Shown piece after piece: positions 36,931 through 47,675 of a stretch of DNA of 64,000 nucleotides. The notes under the pieces are model-generated. The model had not been told where the DNA came from and did no database searches. It saw only the letters and a program-made list of their open reading frames with translations. This DNA is from Viscum album (taxonomy: Eukaryota; Streptophyta; Magnoliopsida; Santalales; Viscaceae). The position numbers and the translations under genes were made by a program. The stretch covers positions 1,981,840,883-1,981,904,882 of the forward strand of contig OY728122.1 of the NCBI GenBank assembly GCA_963277665.1, written 5' to 3'. How positions within the stretch are numbered: the stretch's first letter is position 1; every line of letters begins with the position of its first letter.

Positions 36931-38604
36931 GGGCCTCCAATGGATGAGGGAAGAACTATGTGGCTAAGGTAGGTGGTATAGTTAGTTCCTGAAAGTTTCA
37001 TTGTGTTGTATAACATGCATCGGTGTTCCATCAATTGGACTCTTCCGGTGATGCTTCTAGTTTTCTAAATAAGTTTAATTAAGTTTTTTTATATGTATGT
37101 TGTGACCTCAGTGAGCAGTGAATCACCACTAAGGTTGATCGCTTCAACTTAAACCACCCTAATGGGTGTGTTTCGCCTTAGAGGCCTTTGGAAGTATGTT
37201 ATAAATTAGAGAGACACCTCTTGAGTGGTGTTTCCTTAAAATTAATGTCTTGATTTAATTAATTGAGTTGAATAGGGTGATAAACCATGCGTTAGGCCCC
37301 TATACCTCATTCCATAAATGAAAGGGTTGAACTAAGTGAGTTGTTCAAGTGATTTTGCATTACACCTAATGTAATGAATGGTTTGTTTAATTAAATGACA
37401 TGGCTAATTCTAAAAATCACGTTAAAAATTGTTGCCTCATTATAATTGCTCACCGTCATCTTGTGTCGAGGGTGAGGAAAGGGGATTCAAATTAAGTATT
37501 CCTTGTACGGGCACATCATTCCTTAGTTAGAATTTATATATGATTTGTAAACATGCTGGGGTGATAATATCCAAGACTGGGACTGGCTCGTCGTGTGTTT
37601 TCCATTTTACCTTCAGACGAGTGACACCAGTTTCCTAAGGGAGAACCTATGGACGAGCTCAGGGGTGTGATGGTTTCACCCTACCATGAGAGATACTTGG
37701 GCCCCTATGTGCGATATGAAGGATAGAATTGGAGTTTAGTTCTTGATATTATCACACCATTCCTGGAATGAAACTTGAGATTTCATATATGGGTAACCTT
37801 GGATGGACTCCAATGGAATTGGACATGTACATAGTAGTTAGAGTGATACTTGGGTCCCACGCGGACCCCCTTAGATGGGCACATGGTTCTTCTATTTAAA
37901 TTCAGAGAATGATAAATAAATAATAAATGAACCTTTGAAATTGGAAACTTAGGGACGTGTCCGCTAAGACCAATCACAAGCTCGGGGATAGACCATAATC
38001 TTACACATTATATCACTCACTTTAGTTGTGCAGGATCCCTTGGTTCGGACTCACCGACTTAGGCCGAAACAGGTAAAGTTGAATGGGTATCCTAAATGGA
38101 ACTCAATTCAGTGTGATTAAATATTTATTTTTGTCTTTCATTTATTATGGAGGCACACTGTTCATTTTATATTACATGAATTGGATTGATCTAAACAAAA
38201 TTGGTGATGGACTACTGAGTATATCTCACACCCTTCTTGGGCAGCATTTGGTACCCAAGCACTCTTCATGACTGTGGGTATTGATAAAGGGAAGCGACCA
38301 ACTTTTGATGCTTGATTCGCATTTCTAGGATATTGTATGGGAGGTAAAGGACTGGGCCTATGCTCGAGATGTTAGTTGTAGAAGTTTTTGGTCTTTTTGG
38401 TATTTTGTATAGCATGTGATATATGCATGTATCCCATATTCCAACATACTCATTTTGTATATCTACTTGAGCATCATCATCATTGTCTCACTTTCAGTTA
38501 GCTTCTGTCGGTTTATTTATCTTGTTATATGTCTGTTATTACTACTTCTGCTACGGTGGGTTACTAGTCTGGTCATATAGTTTCTACTTCTGTTGTTACT
38601 TATT

Positions 38605-38648
<44 letters not shown>

Positions 38649-38880
38649 GTTACACTCTGACTTATGAGAGCATAATCTCCCCACAGACACACCCTAGGCC
38701 CTCGCTGCTAGTCGACAGACGTTGGCATTTGGGGAGGCACTCTTGAGGTCTTATGGCCCACTGTCATGGGGAACATCTAAGTGGAATGTGGGGCAGGACA
38801 CTATAGAACCCATCACGGGCTGTCTACACCCCAAGAGGGGAAACCATTACGGGAAGTGAGGCTACAGTTGTTTTAGTAAC
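36931..38880 (+). repeat. LTR-like non-coding sequence of gypsy type
   Basis: No coding frame. The text includes CTCACCGTCATCTTGTGTCG and repeated GGGxxTCAxxACTxxGGGTC words typical of long gypsy LTRs, and it follows directly on the LTR fragment at 36,546-36,930. No clean ends or primer site were found, so this is a weak call. Confidence 0.35.
38606..38642. repeat. (AT)n microsatellite, about 18 units
   Basis: Uninterrupted alternating A and T for about 36 bp. Confidence 0.95.
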
Positions 38881-38889
38881 AATTTCCAT

Positions 38890-40063
38890 CATCAATCCAT
38901 TGCTAAGGATTCAATGTCCAAGTGTGCTTGTCCCAGTTACCACTAACTATCAAGGCTAACTTGTGCTTTAAACAATCAATATATCAAATTGGCAATCAAT
39001 CATTTCAAAACATTTCAAAATACAATTGCCCAATTTTAGTTTTCAACATGCCTTTTCCATTTCAAAACCAAATGATAGGTATTCATCACTTCATGCCATT
39101 TCAAATCACTTTTTAATTTAATACATTTTCTCAATATCAATATCAAATCATTTCAGAAAAATGATTTTTAAATCATGCTATCATTTTTCATAAATCTACC
39201 ACACAATTTCATTTTCATTGAAATTGGGGGTTTTCTCAATTTCCATGGCCATTTCAAATCGAAGATCAAATCATCACAATTCCATGTATTTAAATCAATT
39301 AAAAAATCATTTCAATTTAATCAAGAAAACCAAGGTTTCAATCATAGGACAATGAAATATGGAACCACACACCTTTGAATCAAAGATCCAGAAATCGACA
39401 CCTGCAACATGACTTGCCAATGAAGAACAAAGGCGTGGAAGATCTAGGTACACAACCTAGAATCAAGATCCTGTCAAACGGAGTTTAGATCCATCAATTT
39501 CACCATGATCTATCAAACTTTAAGAAGCGGAGAAAGAGAGACCGGAAGAAAACACATGAGAGGAGATCCACTTACCTAGAGGAGGTTGAACAAGATCAAT
39601 GTTGCTTCGAGACGCTAAGAAAAGGGGTTTGGAGGGGGTCAATTTCACCTCTTGAAAGCCTCCAAAAACCAACAAATTGTGTTAGGGTTAAATGGGTAGG
39701 TTGGGCCTCTTAAACGGAGGGTTTAGAAATTTTAAAATAATTTTCAGAACTTTAAAATCATGTGTGCACGGTTAGTTGGAGGGGCGCACAGTTAGGGGAA
39801 ATTGTGCGTCGGTCGTGCCCCCGTATTGTTTGGGGCACTCAGTTTAGGAAAATGTGTGCCAACTGTGCATTCCCCACTATTCAGGGGGTTCACAATTTGC
39901 ACTGGGGGGGGCACGGTTTGGTCAAACCATGCGCTAACTATGCATAACCCAAAGACTAAAAAAATTACAAAATCTCTCGGAACGACCCCAAAACAAAACC
40001 CAACTTAAAGGAGATCAAAATAAGGGTCAAGGAATACTTGAAAACAATTAACGGGATGTTACA
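38890..40063 (-). repeat. Gypsy-type LTR fragment, minus strand
   Basis: Minus-strand sequence starts TGTAACATCCCGTTAATTG at 40,063, a typical LTR start. It then carries several CGTGC/GCACA-rich words (39,770-39,950), as in plant gypsy LTRs, and AGGTGAAATTGACC near 39,640. No purine tract precedes it and no primer site was found after it, so it may be a solo LTR or truncated. The left limit is arbitrary. Confidence 0.5.
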
Positions 40064-41399
40064 CCTGACATTAGAATTTAGGAGTCGCAACTCGAAGAAA
40101 GAAAAAATGGTTTTGGATGTAAAATAATAAATAGAAATTGAGAGAACTTGTGAGAGATAGGAAGTAGTGTTACCGACACAAGAAACCAAGAAAAAATAGA
40201 TTGAAGATAAACAAGATAAGCACAAGTACTGGCTCTTGAGTAATAAATCGATTGGTCTCATTAAGAGGTGGTAGCTCAGCACTTGAGAGATCGTCAAGAT
40301 GATGAGACAAAGATTGCATGGGACTTTAAAAAAAAATGTACACCACTTTGAAACATCACACCATTGTTCTCGATCGAGGGAATGGTAGTGTGTGGATGAT
40401 GTTCATTGAACTTTATTCCAGAGTACCTCTCCCTCCCATTACACAAAGAATTGAAAAGACAAACAAAAATGATTGAATAAATCCAAAACCATAGTTATCA
40501 TTGAGAGGAGAAATTAGTTTCCAGAATAGTCGTTTAGTTATTCAAAAATGTTTGCATAAATTCAAAACGATTTCCATAATAAAAGGTCAAACATAATTTG
40601 AAATATTACAATTAAAATATTTCAAACATAATCGGTCAAAGATATGAAAAGATAAATATATTTAAAATTTGAATATATAATTTTGAATAATCGAGATAAA
40701 TAAAATTGAAATAGACAAGCCAAAACTTTTGGAAAAATCATAGAACGATTTAATTTTCAATATAAATATTTTAAAACACTTAAAAATTAATGTTTCAAAA
40801 TAATTACTAAAATATTTTGATATAGAGAAATTAATAAAAATACTTAATAAAAACATGCAGTAAATTAAATTAGGAGAACATATATATTTTAAACATATAT
40901 CATCATTAATAAATTTTAAAACTCTAAAAATTAAATTATTTTTAAATATGGCCCCGATATGATGGAGTTCACGGTCCCAGTTTGAGCTTACGGTCACGTT
41001 CATGCGGCATCACTGCTTTACTGTAATATCACGTGGACGGGAGAAACTGTACTAGAGCAAGAGCCATCATCAATGGGTGAGCTCGGGTACAGGAAGGGCG
41101 TTAAATGGTGCGAGATGATCTGTAAGTAGGTCCTTGTGTACAGTTGATGAGCAGAATATGCAGGACATGGGTATTGATAACACTTCACGTGTGGAAGAAT
41201 CACTCTGTAAATCGACCTCTTGTAAAGTGTTTAGGGTGTGAGCCAACAATACTGTAACTGTTCCAAGTAACTCTTCTTCTAGAATTAGTCACATGCACAT
41301 GGCTTCATCAAAGTAAATTTAATTTTAAAGGAAGATATATTTTACGGCAGAAGAAATTTTTAAAAGCATTGAAGTATAAATATAAAATTATGTTAGAAA
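40064..41399. other. Unassigned stretch
   Basis: No gene recognised. At 40,372-40,386 it contains CTCGATCGAGGGAATG preceded by CACACC. This shares a 14-base core and layout with the CTCGATCGAGGGAAAA block of the array LTRs (for example 32,197-32,212), so a short fragment of that LTR family may lie here. The rest is AT-rich to 40,940, then of ordinary composition. Confidence 0.3.
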
Positions 41400-42686
41400 A
41401 AAAATTCACACCGCCTGAAAATATAACGTAAACCCACCCTGCTTTAACATCACTTGGGACTGTTTCACCCGCCCGGGCACACTTGCCATTGTTGTTGGGT
41501 TTCAAACCTTGGACCTTCCCCTCATGCATCTGCGCCTCTTGTATTTTACAATATATCTATATATTTATATATATTTCCATCCATTTTTTATCCACACATA
41601 TATATATATATATACATATTTAAAATATGTTTTGTGAGTGTGTGTGTTTATAAATAGATACATATATATATATATATATATATACTTATATATGTGTGTG
41701 TGCATCAATAAATATAATTATACATACACACACACACACATATATATATTTATTTACATATATTATATATTAATATTTATATACATCTATTAGAATATGT
41801 AGATAAATATTTATATGTTTGTCAATACACATAAATATATTTATATATATGTAAACATTATATATATAAATTAATTGTGTGTATATATATGTATAGAAAT
41901 ATTCATACATTTGTATTTTAAATAAAATGGATGTTATTTTTTATTTAGATATTGTTTATATATTGAGAAATATATTTCATATGTAATTATGTTTAATTAT
42001 TTAATTATAAAATTAAATTTTTATGGTTGATTATATAAAAAATATGTATATATTGTTATATATTTGATTATAAATAACAATACAATGTGAAATTCCATCG
42101 AATGTTAAAAAATTGGGGTACCCCGACTAAAAACTATATTTTGGAGGCCTTCTAGTCTTTTTTTGCCTCAAAAAATGCGATATGTGGTCTTCCTATAATG
42201 TTAGGGCATAGAGCACATCGCAGGCTTCAATTCGATATGTGGTAGAGCTCAAACGGACATCCGGATAAAAAGTTATGACGCTTTGAAGTTTGAGTTGCGT
42301 TTTCAACTTATTTTTTATATTTTATTAATCTTTTAATTTTTTTATTATCAAATTGTTATTAAATGACTATTGCTCGAAAATAATTAGCAAATTATCAATT
42401 AAAAAATTTAAGTATTTTATATGTCATTTTCCCTAATTATCTTATATATTATCCATAACTGCCTATTTAGCTTTATCTAAAACATTTTTTAAAAATATAT
42501 ATTATATTTATATCAATATAAATATATAAATATATTAGTATATATTTTTTAATGAAATAATATTTTCTTAAAATATATCTTTTATATGCGCTAGTAAAAA
42601 AGTACTCATAAAGAGATGTCTTTATCATCGCTTATAAAAAAGTGTTGTTAAATGGTGGCGTTACGAAAACCCATTTTATGGTAGTG
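41400..42686. mobile_element. Truncated CACTA-type end fragment (terminus at 42,686)
   Basis: Ends TTTTATGGTAGTG at 42,686, the complement of CACTACCATAAAA, a CACTA terminus. Inside it are subterminal motifs (TTTATCATCGCTTATAAAAA near 42,628) and a block at 42,087-42,310 that recurs inverted at 59,720-59,950, including the complement of TGTCCGTTTGAGCTCTACCA. That block is common in plant CACTA ends. AT-rich sequence with TA and CA microsatellites fills 41,560-42,060. No transposase and no opposite terminus were found. The left limit is uncertain. Confidence 0.7.
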
Positions 42687-43098
42687 TAGAACATTAATCA
42701 AAAAAAATTCTCTTCCTGTTTATTGTGTGAAACAAACGAACAACTGGAACATTGAAATGAATCAATCTACTACGCAATCCAACCTTGAAAGGGGATGGCA
42801 TGACCTAGTTCGAACCCATTAGGGGTTTGTAGAGTTTTTAAGCCTATAACCCCCTATGATAATTATTCAAATTATTATGTGTATGTGTGTGATATATGTA
42901 ATGGGCAGTGAGTGTTTTGGAGCACCCTCCCTAGAAACAAAGTCCCAAAGGACTTTGAGTTGGGGAAGATGTTTGTCATATGACCAATTCTAGCGTGCAT
43001 TCAATAAGGGGACTCCCCAATTTTGAGCCCCTCCCCCTCTCTTCACCGCTCACTTATTTTCTCACTCACTCATAACTCGCTTTTATTTCACACAATAA
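42687..43098. other. Unassigned stretch between two CACTA termini
   Basis: About 410 bp without a recognisable gene or repeat, with a pyrimidine-rich stretch near 43,030-43,060. It may be old flanking DNA into which the larger CACTA element inserted. Confidence 0.35.
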
Positions 43099-43480
43099 CA
43101 CTAGAAAAAAACAGGGCATTAGCGGCGGTATTTTCTTGAACCAATCACGGTTTAAACCACCGCCTAATAGTATATCAATAGTTATCAAAACCGCTGCGTA
43201 TTGCACGATCGCTAGTCAATTAGCAGCAGTTCCTTTAATTTAGCAATGGTTTCGGTATGTGTCATTTTTAGAGCATTTAGCGATGATTTTGATTTTATTT
43301 AGCGGCTTCTTTTTAAAAAATTTACCAGAAAAAAGAATAGATTACATGAAACTAATTGCCGCTAATATATTTAGCGGCGATTAGGGGTAACCGCCCATAA
43401 TTAGAATTTTCATTAATTTACTTAGCGGCGGTTAATAAAAACCGCCGCTAAATATTATAATTAATTTTTTTGTAAGATAT
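43099..43480. repeat. Left terminal and subterminal repeats of the CACTA element
   Basis: At least eight copies of TTAGCGGCGGTT or its complement in degenerate form, in both orientations (clear ones near 43,128, 43,365, 43,422 and 43,441). In En/Spm elements such subterminal motifs bind the regulatory transposon protein; that role here follows from the family. Confidence 0.8.
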
Positions 43481-43599
43481 TTAATAAAAAACTATGAATA
43501 TAAAAAACTTGACATGTGATAAACTAAAACATAAATTTATGTTAAACCCATCATACATACATCATACATCCACAATCATATATACAAAAACATTCACAG

Positions 43600-43670
43600 T
43601 CAGCATAACCTCAGTCAACATATACCTCAGTTAACCCATACCTCAGTCGATACATACCTTAGTCATCAAT
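43600..43670. repeat. Degenerate ~17-bp tandem repeat (ATACCTCAGTCAACAT)
   Basis: About four units, AACCTCAGTCAACAT, ATACCTCAGTTAACCC, ATACCTCAGTCGATAC and ATACCTTAGTCATC, head to tail. Function unknown. The 43,670-44,250 flank shows nothing recognisable. Confidence 0.7.
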
Positions 43671-44249
43671 ATAAAATATGTCCAACAACAACTCATGCCC
43701 AATATACGTCCACGCCACGACCTCCAGTGCATCTATCTGCCTCAACATAATCTCATCAACTGAAACTGACCACATCATCTCATCAACAGTAACGAAAAGG
43801 AAAAAAAATTAAAAAAAAAATTAAATTAGAATTATCGTAGAATCATCGATAAAATATAAACATACTATGGAAACTAAGAACTAACACAAACTCCTTCTAA
43901 AGAATGTCATGGATAAAAACAGTCAACTTTATACCTACTCCCAAAATTTGTCACCTACAATAAAAATCAGAACATTTAAGAAAAGAAATATGAAAGAGAA
44001 AAGACACAGAATATATTCAGAATGTTACACACAATTTTTTTAGTCAAACATAAAACATTTTAACAAAAAACAAATAATATATCATGAAAAAAACTTTGGA
44101 AACATAAACTTACATATTTAAAATATGATTCAACACTTGTAACTGAAAAAGGTATAAGTAAATATTTTAATTATTTTTTAAATCGATGTGCGGTGTGCTT
44201 GAAATTTACTTAATAATGAAAATTTAAAGACTTTGATATTACAAAATGT

Positions 44250-47200
44250 CCTATATTTCAAAAATAACACAATGGTGGTTTTCCAATGATTTCATGTCAA
44301 TTTGAGATTGTTTGCTATGGTTTTTGACCATTACACGAATGTTTTAGTGTTTTAAAACACTAAAAATATGTTTATGGCCATCCCGGGAAAACCACAACTC
44401 AGAATGACATTTCGTCAGTCCCTACATTTCAAAAATCAATATATGTCATAGTACTCTGATTTTAGGGAAATTTGACATCGTTTTCCCAAATTTGACCCCT
44501 CAGAAAAGGTTTTTAAAGGCTTTGGTACCTTTAAAAACTATTTACTGGGTAATTCTGAAAACATTGCACTTCAGATTGATGTGTAGTCTTCATGTACATG
44601 TGAAAAATAACTCAATGGCGGTTGTCCCCTGATTTCAGGTCAATATGAGTCCGTTTGATATGGTTTTGACCGTTACATACACGTTTTAATGTTTTGAAAC
44701 ACAAAAAAATGCGCTTACAACCATCCCAGGAAAAACGTTACTTGGAACGGCGTGTCATCAGTTCCTACATTTCAAAAATCAATATACAGTCATTTGCCTA
44801 TGATTTTAGGGCAATTTGATGTTTTTTCCTTGTTTTGACCCCTAGGAAAATGTTTTTAAAGGCTTTAAAACCTTTTAAAAGTGTTTACTAAGTTATTCCT
44901 TCCACACCACAAGTCGGATTAGCATGCTGTTTGTGTGTACACGTCAAAAATATATCAAAGGTGGTTTTCCCATGATTTCACATAAATATGAAGTTGATTT
45001 CTATGGTGTTGATTCTTACACACATGTTTTAGTGTTTTAAAACACTAAAAATGCATTTAAGGCCATCCTGGGAAAACCATAACTTGAAATGATGTGTTGT
45101 TAGTTCCTACATTTCAAAAATCAATCTATGTTTGTTTTCCTTTAATTTCATGGCATTATGACTTTGTTTTCCTGGTTTTGATACCCGAAACATGTTTTTA
45201 AATGCTTTTGTACCTTTAAAAAGCGTTTACCAAGTCATTATGACCATCTGGTATGTTAGATTATTGTGTAGTCTTCCTTTACACATAAAAAATAACAAAA
45301 TGGTGGTTTTCCCTTGATTTCATATCACTATGAGATCTTTTTCTATGGTTTTGACCGTTTCACGCATGTTTTAGTGTTTTAAAATACTAAAAACGCGTTT
45401 ATGGCCATCCTGAGAAAACCGTAACTCAGAATGACGTTCTATCAGTTCTTATATTTCAAAAATATATCTACAGTAATTTTTCTATGATTTAATGGAAATA
45501 TGATGTCGTTTTCCAAGTTTTGGCCCCCGATACATGTTTTTAAAGGCTTTAGTGCCTTTAAAAATTGTTTACCGAGACATTCTGAATACACCACACATCG
45601 GATTGACATGTAGTCTATGCGTATATGAAAAAAATAATTCATCAATGGTTTTACCATGATTTCAAATCAATCAGAGGTCGTTTTCAATGATTTTAATGGA
45701 TACACGCGTGTTTTAGTGTTTTAAAACACTAAAAAATAGTTATGGACATCCTGAGAAAACTGTAACTCAGAATGACATGATATCAATTCCTATGGTTCAA
45801 AAATCACTCAACAGTAGTTTTCCTCTAATTTCTGGGCAATTCGACATTGTTTTCCAAGTTTTGACCCCCGAATACATGTTTTTAAAGGCTTTGGTACATT
45901 TAAAAAGTTTTTACTAAGTCATTCCAACCACACCATAAATAATATTGACATGTTATTTATAAATACACATTAGAAATAACACAATAGGGTTTTCCCCATA
46001 ATTTCACATCAATATAGTGTTGTTTTCTATGGTTTTGATTGTTCCATGAACGCATTAGTGTTTTAGAACACTAAAAATGTGTTTATGGTCATCTCGGGAA
46101 AACTGTAACTCAGAATGGCATGTCTTCATGTACTATATTTAAAAAATAAACCTATGGTTATTGAAATTGGATTTCAAGGTAATCTGAGGTTGTTTTCATA
46201 GTTTTGAACCCACAATACATTTTTAAAGGCTTTGGTACCTTTAAAAAGTATTTACCGAGTCATTCTGACCATGTCACACGTCGAATTGAAGTGCAGTCTA
46301 TGCGTACATATCATAAATATATTAAATGTGGGTTTTCCATGATTTCACATCAATCTAAGGACTTTTTCTATGATTTTGACTATCACATGCACATTTTAGT
46401 GTATTGAAACACTAAAAATGCATTTATGACCATCTTGGGAAAACCGTAACTTAGAATGATGTGTCGTCAATTCCTACATTTCAAAAATCAAACTACAGTC
46501 ATTTTCCTTTGTTTTTAGGGAAATCCAATATTTTTTCCTATATTTGACCATCAGACCCATGTTTTTAAAGGTCTTGGTACCTTTAAAAAGTGTTTACCAA
46601 GTCATTCTGACCACACCGCAAGCCAGATTAATGTGATGTCTATGGGTACACATAAAAAATATTTCAACGGTGCTTTTCCAATGATTTCACATCAATATGT
46701 GGTCATTTTATATGGTTTTAACTGTTACACGAATGTTTTATTGTTTTAAAACACTAAAAAAAATTTATGGACATCCCAAGAAAACAGTAACTTAGAATGA
46801 TATTTCGTCAGTTCCTACATTTCATAAATAAATATATGATCATTTTACTTTAATTTCATGGAAATTTGACAACATTTTCTTGGTTTTAACTCCCAGACAT
46901 ATGTTTTTAAAGGCTTTGTTACTTTTAAAAAGTGTATACTAAGTAATTATGACTATATCACATGTCATATTGACATGGATTCTATAGATACACATAAAAA
47001 ATAATACAGTGGTGGTTTCCCCTTTATTTCTCATCAATATGAGGTTGTTGTCTATGGTTTTGACCATTCCATGAACGTTTTAGTGTTTTATAACACTAAA
47101 AACACCATTATGACCATCTCGGGCAAACTGTAACTCAGAATGATGTTTCATTGGTTCATATATTTCAAAAATCAATATACTATCATTTTATTATTATTTC

Positions 47201-47620
47201 AAGGAAATTCAGCACTGTTTTCCTAGTGTTGAACCCAATAATTATGATTTTAAAGGCTTTAGTACCATTAAAAAGTGTTTACCGAGTCATTCTGACCACA
47301 CTACATGTCAAATTGACGTGTAGTTTGTGCATACACAAAAAAGGTTTCCCATGATTTTAAATCAATATGGTGTCATTTTATATATTTTTTCCATTATTTT
47401 TACATTTTAGTGTTTTAAAACACTAAAAACATGTTTACGACCATCTCAAGAAACCCATAACTCGGAATGATGTGCCATCATTTCCTACTTTTCAATAGTC
47501 AATATATGGTCATTGTCCTTTGGTTTTTGGTTAATCCAAAATCATTTTATTGTTTCCCCCCCAACACACGTTTTTAAAGGATTTGGTGACTTTACAAACT
47601 GTTTACTGAGTCAAAACCAA
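44250..47620. repeat. Satellite array: about ten 342-bp monomers, each a dimer of ~171-bp halves
   Basis: Landmark words recur at constant spacing. The palindrome TTTTAGTGTT...AACACTAAAA starts near 44,342, 44,692, 45,027, 45,369, 45,711, 46,053, 46,394, 46,736, 47,078 and 47,405. The hairpin TTTTTAAAGG...CCTTTAAAAA starts near 44,510, 44,852, 45,195, 45,537, 45,879, 46,220, 46,562, 46,904, 47,246 and 47,570. Each series has a period of 342 bp, and the two interleave at 168/174 bp. The two halves of a monomer are themselves alike (shared words GGT..TTTTCC..GATTTCA, GTCGTTTTC..GGTTTTGACC, CATGTTTT, GACGTGT.GTC), so the basic unit was about 171 bp. Monomers are perhaps 80% alike by eye. No coding function is evident. 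Confidence 0.93.
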
Positions 47621-47675
47621 GAAAAAAAGCTCAGATTGTTTTCAAACTTAAGGATAACGATATATAATTCATTTT

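Noticed and set aside
38606..38642. (AT)n tract as an origin or promoter
   Set aside because: Simple microsatellite; similar TA and CA tracts occur at 22,990-23,030, 31,900-31,920 and 41,595-41,745, with no associated gene.
41440..41560. Possible SINE or tRNA-like B box (minus strand GGTTTGAAACCC)
   Set aside because: Only a B-box-like word is present; no convincing A box at the right distance, no poly-A or repeat tail, and no target duplication.
42687..43098. Pyrimidine-rich stretch as a host gene promoter
   Set aside because: No gene follows; the sequence runs directly into the CACTA terminus at 43,099.
43670..43800. Open minus-strand text near 43.7 kb as a last exon of the CACTA accessory gene
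   Set aside because: It reads for only about 40 codons, lies beyond the satellite array, and has no family motif I recognise.
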